From assembly GCF_000006565.2 (NCBI RefSeq), contig NC_031480.1, positions 6,441,170 through 6,505,169 on the forward strand: DNA of 64,000 nt, given 5' to 3'. Both the position numbers and the translations under genes were made by a program. The DNA is from Toxoplasma gondii ME49. Lineage: Eukaryota; Apicomplexa; Conoidasida; Eucoccidiorida; Sarcocystidae. Under the pieces are notes generated by a model that was not told where the DNA came from, searched no databases, and was given only the letters and a program-made list of their open reading frames with translations. Below are positions 34,366-46,600 of this stretch, one piece after another (position 1 is the stretch's first letter; each line of letters starts with the position of its first letter).

Positions 34366-36637
34366 ATGGCTTCTGTGCGCTCTCGTCCCCGCACCTCTCA
34401 ACGCGGCGCCGAGCCCTCTGATGAAAGCGCTCCTTCTGCGTCTCTCTCCCCAGATGTCTCCGCTCTCTCCCCAGATGTCTCCGCTCTCTCCCCAGGTGTC
34501 TCTTCTTCTCGGTCGACGGTGTCTTCTCAGAGTCCATCGGAAGGCAAAGGCCGACCTCGGGCGCTGAGGAATATGCGGAGTTCACAGAAGTCTGACAGGA
34601 AGGAGTTGACAACAACCAGGCCGTCCGGCACTTCCACTCAACGTAGGCTCTCTTTTCTTGCGTTTTTCTGTCGCCTTCAGTTTGCCCTTTGTCTCCTCTT
34701 CTTTGCACTCCTTTGACAGTGAAATAACGACACGGTATACCGGCTGCTCTTCTTGTCTGCTGTCTTCCTGCCTGGCTTCTTCGATTCGCGCGTCTCAACT
34801 GCGGTGACGCCTTCTGTCTCGTTTTCTGGCTCCGACTCAAGGGCGCTTCTTCTTTCCAGAACAGAGACAGACCCATGGCTGAGCTCTTGACTCCGAGAGC
34901 CGTGGACGAGGTGTCTGCTGCAGCGGTGGAGTTTCTCTACAACGATCTGCTTCTTGTAGATTTACACGGAGAAACGCCAGGAGATCTAATAAGTCTCAGA
35001 CAAGAAGGAGAGGTTAAATGACCCTCGGTCGGCTGTCCCCCCGCATGCTCACTATATGCATGCAGACAGAATGCTCGTCTGCGTGCTCTCTATGTTCGTT
35101 CTCGTCTCGTCTACCACCCCTGTCTCCTCCGCATCAATGCATGTATCTCCCGCCTTCTGTATCGAATCGTTCTAGACTTCCTTCTGCTTGTACTAATGCA
35201 TCTGTACTCGCGTAGATGTATAGTGGTATGCGCCTACTAGAGCGTCTGCGGTCTCCCAGTCTCAGTCTGCGATGCGACAATGCCTCTGAGGCGTTTGTCT
35301 CACGCTCGGACTGTAGGATCCGTCTCTGTCCTCCTTCTGCACCTGACCAGATGTCTCCTTTGACCTCTGCCTGGATTTTCAGGAACCTCGTCGACCCTCG
35401 GCGTACGCCAGCTCTCGACCTCCGCTTCTGCGTCGTCTGCGCGGAAGCGCGTTCGAGCGTCTTCTCGTTCCTCTTCTTCCCGAGCGAATTCCACGAGACG
35501 CCCGAGGAGGAGACTCGCGCAGGTCAGCAGGACCGACAGAGAGGGAGGGGAAGGAAGAGCGACTGCTCTTCTCACAACGAGGCCGCCTGGGAGCAACGGA
35601 GCCGACGCCTCAGTGCGCGCCAAGCAGGCCAAGGACGAGACGCGAACAGGAACGAAGACGCGTTCGTCTGCTTCCTCGCGAGCTGCATCCAGCGCGCGCG
35701 AGACCGAGAAGGCATCGCCGCTGGAAGAGAAGAGACCGAAGACCGCTGGGCATGGCAGAACTCGCAGCCGGACGAGGCCGAGCAGAGATAGCCAGGAGAG
35801 CCAGGGGGGCTCCGAGCGAGTCCGGAAGAGCCGAAAGGAGAAGGAGTTCGGGTGTCTCGGTTCCGACGAAGACGAGACTGCGACTCCGCGCTTGGGAGAC
35901 AGCGTCATTGACGAAGCTGCTGTCAAGACGATTCTGAAGAGCGAAGTTCCCAACACAGTTTTCAAAGTGAGCGATCAAGCGGATCCTGCGCGGACAAGGA
36001 TCGCTGGACTGAGACACAGGGACAGAGAGAAAGAGTGAGAGAGAAAGAGGACGCACCGAATGAAGAGGCAGAACGCTTCTCGTTCTGTTGCTACGGCGAA
36101 GGAGCCGGAGAGCGATTCGTTTCCTGCTTCTTCGGCGACTCTGACCTGCGCCTTCTTCGCGGCTCATCTGTGCTCCGTGTCTCCTCTTTTCAGCTGTTTT
36201 GTGCGTGTGACGTTCGCCCGCTCGCTTTCGTGATCTCTCTGCATGCGTTCTCTGCCTTTCTCTCCTTTTTGTCGATCGTTGCTCTCGGCCTCTGTCGCGA
36301 GTTCGTCCTTGCATGCTTCCGGATCCTCGTCTTTTGGTCCGCCACTCTTCACAGTCTGTTGTCCTTCCTCTCTCTCTTGCTGGTTGCCGCTCTTCGTTTC
36401 GCCTTTTCCTCACTTTGCGCTTGCTCTCGCTTTCTTTTCCAGGTCTTCTGTACGCACTGCGAACCGAACTACAGTCAGCCGTGGACGACGAGGAGACAGA
36501 CGACTTCCATGAGCACTGGCTTCGTCACTCTCGATGCGAACGGGAAACAGTGTCTCCTCACCAATGCTCACTCCGTCGAACATGCTGCCGTTGTGCAGGT
36601 CAGTCCCGCTCCCCTTACTGATATCTTGTTAACACAG

Positions 36638-36669
<32 letters not shown>

Positions 36670-36807
36670 GTAGGTGTTGCGAATTCCTCTACTTCTACAA
36701 ACGTCTATATAAATGTGTAAACCCTCTGTAAACCCACATGTTTGAATCTATTCGTTCACACGTACGTATATTTTAGGAATGTTACTTCCACCATACAAAG
36801 GTATGTA

Positions 36808-36847
<40 letters not shown>

Positions 36848-39475
36848 CATATATATAAATATATATATATATGTAATTTGCAAATTGTGTGTCGTTTTGT
36901 TTCGGTATTCAGGTTCGGAAGAGAGGAGACCATCAGAAGTATGAAGCAGAGGTTCTTTGCATTGGACTCGAATGTGACCTGGCGATGCTGCGAGTCTCCG
37001 ACGCCGATTTCTGGAAAGGTGCTTAGTCCTGCAGTCGTTCATTCGTGTACCGATTTTGTTTTTCTCTGTTGATTCAGGAATCTCGTTTCATCGTTGACGC
37101 TGTGTTTTTAAAACTTCTTGTAACTTGATCTCTCCACTCAACCGGTCGGGTCGTAGCGATCCGCGCGCGTGCTGTGTCGCTGCGTTCTTGTTTCGTTTGT
37201 TTCTCTGTCCGATTTCCTTTTGTTCTGCGCTTGTTCCATCTCTGGTCCTTCTTCGCTTTCCTCGTTATTCCGTCTTCCGCTGTCTCTCTTCTTTCTCGTT
37301 CATTCATTTGCGCGTGCGGTTGTCTGATTTGATCTTCCCTGAAATGCTTGCATCCCTTTCTTCTTTTCTTCCTTCTGCTCGGTTTTGCGTTGCTTGTCGC
37401 CTTCAGCTCCGTACCTTTACTCTCCCATCTTGTCTTCTTTCTTCTCCCGCGTCATCGCGTCGTGTGTCACCTCTTCGGTGTTACTCCTCGTCTCCTCTTG
37501 CCTCATCAGAATGGTCTTCTCTTTCGTCTTCCCCTCTCTTATTTTCTCTCTTCTCTCCTTCTCGCTCTCCTTCCCGTCCTTCCCTCTCGCTCTGCAACGT
37601 ATGTGTAGGTCTGCATTTTTTCTGCATGCTCCTTCTCCTCAGATTTTGTCTTCTTCCCCTGCGCCCGTGTCTTCGCTGCCACCCTCCCGTCTCCGTTTGT
37701 TTCGACGTTTTCCTCATTTTTTCCTACCGTTTTCTCCAGGCCTCGGACCGCCGCTGCAGTGGGGTCCCTCTCCTCAACTCGGCGACCCTGTGACGGTCGT
37801 CGGCTATCCGCTGGGAGGCGACAACTCCTCAGTCACCCAGGTCAGCAGACACCTCAGAAAGAAGAAGGAGAGAAACGAACAGAACGAGGTATCGCACTTG
37901 ATGGTGCTCAGGGGAGAAGCAGAAGAGCGACGAGAAAGAAGGAAAAAGAGATAAGCAGAAACGAAGTGGAAGAACAGAGGTAATAGAAGAAAAGAGTGAA
38001 GACACGAAAGAGCAAGCGAACAGAAGAAGAGAGAGAAGCCAAGGAAGAGCCAGGAGCGACGACGGAGGAAGAGGAAGAAGAAGCGACAACTGAATCACGG
38101 AGTTGTGTAAAGGAGAGGTGACCACAGCATGGACGTCGGAGAGGCAGAGAGGATGCTGCATTTGTCTGCGCGTTTCTTTGTTGATATCTGTTAGTGTGCT
38201 TATTTCCTTGTGTATTGGAGTTTGAGGCGCGTTCTTCGTCTGCGTCTCCTGATTGTGGTTTCGACTGTTTTTTGCTTTTTCTTCTCTTTCTGCGCGCCTT
38301 GCAGGGTGTCGTTTCACGAGCAGATCTGCAGCAGTACTGTCTCGGCTCTTGCAGCCTGCTTGCGATCCAAATCGACGCGGCAATTAATCCTGGGAACAGC
38401 GGCGGACCTGCTCTCAATCGCAGCAGTCAGTGTGTGGGCATAGCCTTCCAGAGTCTCAAGGACGGAGACACCGAAAATATAGGCTACATTATCCCCAGTG
38501 AGGTACGTTCTCGACGTCGCGTTAACCGCTTTGCAGCATGAAACTCTTCGTCGTCGAAACAGCCTTTTTCACAAAAAGATGTCCCCATCTTCTTCCGCGT
38601 AAAGTCGCTTCTGGCGCCGTCTTCCGTCACCCGTCTCCATCTCGCACATGACTGCAGCCGAGCTTCAAGCAGGCACAAAGAGGGGAGGAGAAGACAGGAA
38701 GGGATCACCGTTGACTTTGAGGCAGTGCAACGAACGCGGTGGTTTTTGCCTGTTGCCCACGAGGCGGAGCCCAAGTCACGGAACTGGAAGACACTCTTGA
38801 AACGGTGATTCCCCTCAGGGATCGCGGCTCGCTTTGACTTGCTGAATCGAGAAATTTAGAGCCTTGGCGCGCGAGCCTCGGCGTTTCAGTGCTTGGAGTC
38901 CCCGCCCAGCGGAAAGTTGACACCTGTCTTTTTTAGGCTTCCCAGCGTTTCTCTCGGACGTTTTGCTTTTCAGTTCACCCGCTCTTGTGCCTTGTCCGTC
39001 CCTCTTGCTTGTTCTCAGTCTCTCTTCGTTCGTCGCGTTGTTGGACTTTCTTTCTCTCTTCTTCTCCGCCCTGGTCTCTCCTTTCTCCGTGTGCTCGTGC
39101 TGTCTCTTTTCTCCTTCTCTCTGTCTCCTGGTCTGCATTGTCCTCTTTCGCTTCTTTCTGGGTGCGTCGCTCTCGCGTTTCGCTCCCCTTTTCTTCTCCA
39201 CTTCCGCGTTTTTCTCGTCGACTCGGGGCTGTCCTTCGCAGGTCGTCAGTCACTTCCTGGAGGACTATCGTCGACATGGTCGCTGTCTCGGCTTCGGCGA
39301 CGGCGGATTCACCTGGCAGAAGTTGGAGAACAAGTCTCTCCGACACTCCCTCTCTCTGAAATCCAAAGACGAAGGAATCCTCATCAAAAAGGTCCGACTT
39401 CCGCACCCAAAGACAGTTCTCAACATGCACTCAGATACCCATAAATACGCACATGTGGACATCGTATATGCATGA

Positions 39476-39506
<31 letters not shown>

Positions 39507-41399
39507 TATGTACGTATGTATGTATGCATGCGTATATGTATGTATGTCTGTATGGTTGTATGTATGGTTGTATGGTTGTAGGTGTGCATGCATTTACATA
39601 TAAATGTGTCTCTCTGCATCGGTGTGAGTTTAGATATTGCTTTGTTGCATTTTTGTTCATTTTGTTTTCAGTTGGATGGCGGAGGCCCGGCGAAGGCGGT
39701 GCTTCAGAAGGGAGACATTCTGCTGGAGATCGGGGGGAAGAGGATTGCGAGTGACGGCACAGTGGCCTTCAGAAATGGGGAGCGTATTCTCTTTACCTGG
39801 ATTCTCAGTCAGATGTTCGTCGGAGATCGCTGCTCGGTGAAGTTGCTGAGGCAGAACAGGGAACGCCGAGAGTCCTTCAGCGTCGGAAAACTCAACTTGC
39901 TCGTTCCTGCCAACAGCGACCTCCGACGTCCGCAGTACCTGATTGTCGGGGGGCTGGTCTTCGTCCCTCTGTCAGAGCCTTTCTTGAAAAGCGAGTACGG
40001 AGAAGACTTCGAATCGCGGGCACCCGTGAGACTTTTGGACAAATGGCAGCACGGTTTCCAGTCGTTTCCAGGCGAGCAGTTCGTTCTCCTCAGTCATGTC
40101 CTCGCCCACGATGTCACAGGTAAGACGCCGATTTTGCAAAGTCCTTGCAAGTAGGCGAAACGTCCTTTCCGGTTTTCACTCCAGCTTCGAGCGCAGTGTG
40201 GGCGTACATCTGTCTCCCGCATGGCACCCACAACTTCACTCTTGAGTGGGGAACCGCCTCCGACGCAGATTGCCTCGCACAGGGCCGTCGAGCCCGAGAG
40301 AGTTCGCGAGAGATTCCGCGAAGTATGGACATGCGGAGGCGTTCTTCTTTCGCGCCTTCCTCCAGGTGGCGGAACTGGCAGAGGCCTCACGTATAGATCA
40401 AAGGACTGCTTCGTCCAGCTCTACATCTAAGTTCATCCTTGTTTCCTCGAGCTGCCATGCACCGTGAACAGCGGCGAACTTTGTGAGCGCGTACTTTCCC
40501 GTGTGGCGGCTTTTTCCACGGATGCAACAGTGCAGTGTTTTCGTAGGGAGAGAAAACACTGAAAGAGAGAAGGCGCTTCGCCAAGGCCTCCCTTCCTCGT
40601 CGATCTGCTGCTTCAGCATGAACATCAAACAAACGTTTGTTCTCTTTCTTCGTACGGGGCGCAAGCGTCCGGTGAGTCTTCGTATTTCTTTGCTTGTGCA
40701 CCTCCGCAGTGGGCTACGAACATCTCCACAACGTCCAAGTGCAACAATTCAACGGGACAAGCGTCAAGACGTTGAAGCACTTGGCAGAACTGGTGGAGAA
40801 TTCGACAGAGGAATATTGGAGGTAAGCGGCGACACAGTGGCAGCTTGCAGAGAGGCGCGGGCTTCGTCAGGCTCTTTCAAAAAAAGATTAAAAGGTGGAT
40901 GTTCCGTCCGCGTCCGCGAAAGTGACACTAAGAACAGGATCCACGAGAGAGAGCCCTTCTCTCAATTCACCCGAAGCTCCAGTCTCTCGTGCTAACACCG
41001 TCGACATCACTGCGAAGCACACAAGGTAATATATATATATATATGGAGAAAGAGTAGGAGGATCTAATATATATATGTATATATATATATATATATATAG
41101 TTGCAAGGAGAGGCGACTGAATTGAAGGTAGACAAAAAGAGATAGGGAGATAGACAGAGATATCGACTGAGAGGCCTAATGGGTGGAATTAGAGAGACGG
41201 ATATGCATCGTGCTAGACGAAGAGATAGATCGAGAGAATAGTAGATTGATAGAGAGGAAATGCGAAATGCGGTTTTCTTCGCAGGTTCGATCTGGACCAC
41301 GACGAAGTCGTGGTGCTGGAGGCTGACGCTGCCCGCAGAGCTCTTCCTCACATTTTGCAGAGGAACATGATTCGCAGCTGCAAGTCGGAGGATGTCTGA
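34366..41399 (+). CDS. Deg/HtrA family serine protease with PDZ domains
   Basis: An ATP-independent protein quality-control protease (peptidase S1C). The 748-residue model is 34366-34642, 35383-35966, 36443-36598, 36913-37018, 37740-37840, 38305-38502, 39242-39391, 39672-40119, 40710-40821 and 41285-41399. Phases agree throughout (2247 bases). The triad is His330 in LLTNAHSV, Asp361 in ECDLAMLRV and Ser440 in [11 protein letters not shown] first PDZ domain (around [20 protein letters not shown]) follows, then a C-terminal region with [29 protein letters not shown] and a final helical part. This layout matches the plant Deg2/Deg9/Deg10 type more than bacterial DegP. The first ~230 residues are Ser/Arg-rich low complexity and could include an organelle-targeting signal. 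Exon 1 is the weakest part: its ATG and the CAAC|GTAGGC donor are inferred from frame and phase. Confidence 0.87.
34437..34502 (+). repeat. 18-bp repeat in Deg exon 1
   Basis: Three near-identical units coding SPDVSAL or SPGVSS lie in the Ser-rich N terminus of the Deg model. Confidence 0.7.
36645..36875. repeat. (TA)n microsatellites in Deg intron 3
   Basis: Runs lie at about 36647-36669, 36810-36844 and 36853-36874, inside the 314-base intron between exons ending at 36598 and starting at 36913. Confidence 0.9.
39478..39580. repeat. (TA)n and TATG-rich tract in a Deg intron
   Basis: A TA run at about 39486-39509 is followed by TATG/TGTA units, in the intron between exons ending at 39391 and starting at 39672. 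Confidence 0.85.
41027..41100. repeat. (TA)n microsatellites in the last Deg intron
   Basis: Two TA runs lie in the intron between exons ending at 40821 and starting at 41285. They are followed by AGA/GATA-rich sequence. Confidence 0.85.
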
Positions 41400-41830
41400 G
41401 CATCGCGGTTTCACAGGCGCTTAAACGAAAAGAGAAAGACAAAAAGAGGGATGCGCTGACGGTGAAGGAGTGATCACGCTGGTCAGAGAGAGGCAAGCAG
41501 AGACGAGGACGTCGAAGGAGAGAAACGGAGAGTCGCGCAACTGCAGAGGCGAAGAGACTTCTGCAGACACGCAGTCTGAATGTGAACGTCCTTCAGAAAG
41601 GAGAAAGGGATGTTCCCTGAAGATCACATGCTTCGTCGGGGGTAAAGAGACGCGAGAAAAAACCGTTTTCCGACGAACCATGTTTCGTTCGTCTTCTGGA
41701 CTGTCTCTGTCGCCTCGGTCCCGCAAGAGTCGAGCCTTCGCTCGACACCCTTTTTTCTTCTGTCGCTCACTCGTGTCTCTGCTCTTGACTTTCTCTGCTT
41801 CCACCTCCCTCTCTTCTTCCGCAGACCATG

Positions 41831-41861
<31 letters not shown>

Positions 41862-41906
41862 GCAGATATTTTTATGTATTTATACATTTCTATTACAGAC
41901 GTGTAT

Positions 41907-41938
<32 letters not shown>

Positions 41939-42868
41939 GGGCATATACGAACGTATAGATGTATGTGTCTGTGGACATACATTTGTATGTAGTCGAATCG
42001 GCAGATCACGGACCCCAGCGTTTTCTTTTTTTCTGCGTGAAGCACGGAACTATGGATTTCTAGAAGTTCTTTCGGAGCAAGTGAAGTGCTCCAAGTGTCT
42101 CCGTACAGGTGAAACGCGACTCGGAACTGTAAAATTCCTTTACAACGAGAATTGCGGAGACCCGAGGAAAGCAAGACAGGGAGGGAGACCGCAGTTCGTT
42201 GTTCCTGCAGACCGTCTCACTGGAGTTTCTGACAGTCGTTCCCGACAGCGACGTTCTCGGTTGGCTTGAGAACGTAGTTTCTGTCGTCACTCGTAGTACC
42301 AGGGAAAGCAGCTGCTGATCACCAGGTGTGCGTACACCTGAGTCACCGAGTGTCTCTGTGGGTCTGTTGAGCTCTCACGGACCCTGTGTTGTCGATCTTT
42401 TCTCGGCTTTCCACGGCTTTTCGTGACAGCGAATTCATACCGAATCGCGAGAAGTGCTCTGAAGTTTGTCCCCCGCTGTCTCGTCTCGCGAGAGAAACAG
42501 AGGGAGAATGCATGTTGTTCATTCTGCCGCATCGCTCTTCGCTTTCTAGAGAGACAAGCCTTGAAGTCCGCCACATGCACATTAGACAACGGATGGACGT
42601 TTCACCTCCAGCGACAACCATACCATGCATCTCCGCTGCTCCCTTTGAAGCTTCCTTCTCTTGTCCGTGACTCTTCTCCTGTCCGCTTCTGCTTCCTTTC
42701 TTCTTCTCAGCCTCGTTTCCTCACATTCCAATGTCGCCTGTTTCTCTGCACAGCCTCTGCTCTTCACTCGGTGCATGCATGTCCTCTGCTGTTCCTCCTT
42801 TCTTCCCTGCCGCTCTCGTCATCTGGGTCTCCTCCTCCGCTGTCAAACGGCTCTCACCGAGTGAGCTG
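41400..42868. other. convergent spacer between the Deg and GTPase genes
   Basis: This is the 3' region of both genes. TA microsatellites lie at about 41838-41861 and 41911-41938. No supported exon was found; short frames at 42000-42270 and 42380-42670 lack domain content and consistent splice partners. Confidence 0.5.
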
Positions 42869-43119
42869 TTACATCAGAGCGCACCCACTCTCTTCCTCCT
42901 CTGACTCAGAGTCCTGGAGACAGAAGATGCGGAAACAAAAATGCGAGCACTGAGACACAATGAGCCATCCGTACGAAAGATATTTATGTTTATATGCATC
43001 TGTAGACAGACGGATAGATAACGGTAGACGCACATCTCCATACACAAAAAATTATAAGTGTACTTATGTCTGTGCGTGCATGCAAACGATTTTTTTGTGC
43101 CCATCGACAGATATATATG

Positions 43120-43164
<45 letters not shown>

Positions 43165-43553
43165 GCGTGTGTCTAATGTATTCCGTCGCTATAAACATAT
43201 ATAGATGTATAGATGTAAACAAGAGCAGAGAGGACTCTACGGCTGTGGAGAGACAACGGGACCTCTGTCGCTTGCTGTGTGTGAACAAGAAAACGAGAAA
43301 GAGAGAGGCAAGGAGCTGTACCTCTTCGTATTCGATATCCCAGAGCATAACGCAGCCGAGAATGCGATATGTCATTTCGTGGAACATCTGAGGAAGCAAA
43401 AGAACAATTCTCCCGGAACGAAATGCACCGCTCGGTCTCTCCGAACAACGACCTATTTAAGCCGTATCTGCATACATACACTTGACTGTGCATCTCTACA
43501 TAAATGCTGTATGTATTCTAGAGCACAGACGCCCCCCTCATATAGAATTACAT

Positions 43554-43601
<48 letters not shown>

Positions 43602-46600
43602 CCAGAATCGAGCACATAAGAGGGTGTTTATGTATGTATTGACTCTATCACTTGTACGTCAACTGGCTCAACGTGGTATCTGCAGATATGTAGAAGGAAA
43701 GACGAATACGCAAGTATACAGGGTGTATCATCTACGAATCAAATACCTCAGTCACGTATACGGATATACAAGTATATAAGCAGATGGATGGATGATGGCA
43801 ACTATATGCATGTCTCCGATGTATGTGAAATGACAAACAACGGCCGCTGGAAGACACCTCGAAACATGAAAACAGAGAGAGAAACGCAGTGGAGGATCTG
43901 GATGCAGGTTTTCTTTTTTTGAGGAAAGCTTAAACTCGTGAATGCGCATATAGTCACATTTGGAAGTCTGGCGAAAAGGCGGCACTTCTCCCGCTTACTT
44001 TCGTGACATTCTTTCCGCTCGTTGCAGAGACTTTCCAGAAGCGCATAAACTTGGTCTGCCTGAAAATGGCGCAGGCACACCAGGGAGCAGCAAAGAAGAG
44101 GAAGATGCCCGCTGTGAACAAGCGCCGCCTTTCAGATTGAAAGTTGCAGTTCCACGAGACACGAGCAGAAGCGGCGCAGCGACAAGCCTCCCCCCAGCTT
44201 GCGGCGAGAAACTACGCAGCCGCTTCGAGCTTTTCGCTGGGGGGCGTTGCCTCACAACGCCTCGGGGAACCGGCGACAGAGAGAACAAGATCCCCGAAAG
44301 ACGGTGCAAAGGCGCGACGAGAGAAGAAAAGACAGAAAAGCCGCATACGAAGAAGAATGGAAAAACAGGCGCGGGAAACTCCTCAAACTTTCGGTCTCGT
44401 TTTTTTGCCTAGGAACTTCCGGAGGCGGGGACATGCGGAGATTACGCTCCTCGTGAGCACCTTGGTGCCTGCCTCAGTTCGCCTTCAACACGGCACTCGA
44501 CGCCCGAGAGAAGAAACTCACGCGTAAATCTCGGCTTCGTCGATGGTTTGCTGCACCTTCGCTGACGACGGATCGACGTCTGCAGAACATAAGGGAGGCG
44601 CAAAACGAGACTCGCGAGTCTTCAGAGCGACGCGGCGCCGTAGCGTGCTGAAGACCTCAACCAAAGAAGTCGAAAAAGAAGAAGGAAAAGAAGGAAAAGA
44701 AGAAGGAAACGAAGAAGGAAACGAAGAGGACGCGACAACTGAAGAGAAGACGGGGAATTCAAGATGCGGGGTAGCGACACCGACGCACGAGAGGCAAAAA
44801 AGTGAAGCGAGCCGACGGACGGAGCGCTGGGGGGAATCTGGAAGTGGAAGGAGAGCGCAGCTGTCAAGCGGCAACAAGGCACAACTGGAGGCAACACAGA
44901 CGGACGCAGAGACTGTTCGCCTCTTCACGAAGAATCCCAGACAACTCGTCTGGAGACGTAAGCGTCAACTCGGTGAAGAGGGAGAAGCATCACGATCTTT
45001 TAAACAAACACAGACTGCGAGTGTTTCGTCAGCGTTTCGCCAGAGAAGAAAACCGCGGTGCAGCCGTCGAAGAAACGCAATCCGAAACAAAAACAAAGCG
45101 CTTCGCATGCATGTTGCCACGGATCTCTCCGTAAGGGAGCAGCCAGAAGAAAATCGAATCTTCTTCAGCTCTGAACGGAAATCCAGGAAAAGTCACAGTT
45201 CCTCGCCCACACGTCGTACCATACTTGCTGCCGACGAGGTAGATGATAGGGCGAATGTTCTCCTGCGAACAAGGAACGTTTTTCACTGTCTGTCAAAAAT
45301 CAACATCTCTGCGAAGCGACGACCTTCTGCGCTTTGACTCTGGCGTCTACGCATGCGGCAGAGAAGGAGCGAAAAGAGGCACCGCCGGAGAGAGAGAACA
45401 TGCGAGAAGAGAAGAAGAGAAATGAAGGACGAAATGGAAATCCACCTCACACGCAGTGCGCGCATCGCGTTCACTTGGAAACGGAATCGTGGAGACGAAA
45501 AAGCGAAAGATACTTTGAAAAACCGAGAGAAACGAACAAAAGACGTCGAACGAGGAGTTCAGTCGAAACCCTTTCTCCCGCGCTTGCAGACAGGTGAGAC
45601 CCAAAGGAAGAATGGTCGGATGCTGTGTTTACACTATCTACACCAATGCCAATGCGTTCACTTCTCGCCGTCGTTGTTTCCTCTTTTTCTCTCTCTGTTC
45701 AGTTACGTGTCTACCGACGTCAATATCTCCATGTATTCGTCTCCCGTTTTATCTGCTTTTCACTTGTTCCAGAACGATCGCATTGGAAATCCTTCTCTCT
45801 CTCTCTGATCCTCTCAGCCATTCCTTCTCTGTTTCTCTCTCTATTCGTTCTTCTCCTCGTCCTCCTTCTCTGTCTCGTGTTCTATCGTCTCTGCCATCTC
45901 GTTTTTCTGCTCCCGTCTGTCTCCGTCTTCTCCTTCGCAAACACCGCCTCTCTGGCCTTCTCCACAGCCTGTCGCATCTGAGCTGCCACCGCCGCCTTCG
46001 TATTGTTTCAGCCTCGCTTTCGCCAGTTTCTTCCTTGTCACTCTGTAAAGGCAAATGCTCGTTTCCGGCGTCCCGGCGCGTCGGTTTCGTCGTTTGCCCT
46101 TTGGCCTGTCGGCGAGAGAGTCTCCTTCTTTTACCCGTTTGTATTCTCGAACGCTTTCGATCAAGTCGTAGATTTCCATCGCCTTGTGGAGTGTCGCCTT
46201 CCGATTGACATCGAAGACGATGATCACGCCCATACGACCTGGACGAAACGGAGAAGATGCGAGGCTGCGAAAGTGAAGGCGAACGAGCAGCGAGGCGCAC
46301 CACCCCACAAGAGGCCGCAGACGCAGCGACGGAAAGTCCCCCCGCGGGAGAGAAAAGGACGGCAGCAGCGCAAGTCTTCAGAAGTGGAAAAGAGAACCAA
46401 GACACGCCGTCGCGCAGGCAGAAAGAGAGACGAAAGAAAGGTGAAGGAAACAGAACTGGAGAAGCACACGAGCGGCCGAGAAAAAGAGAGGGACAAGAGG
46501 CTCACCATTGGTGATCGGAGAGAAGGCCTCGCGAGCGCTGGAAGGGGTCTTGGGGACCTTCCACATGCCGAACGGTGTGAAGTCGGTCACTCCTTTCCCC

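Noticed and set aside
45841..46308. 155-codon minus ORF as a separate gene
   Set aside because: Only 46238-46135 is coding, as exon 4 of the GTPase; the rest is intron read-through.
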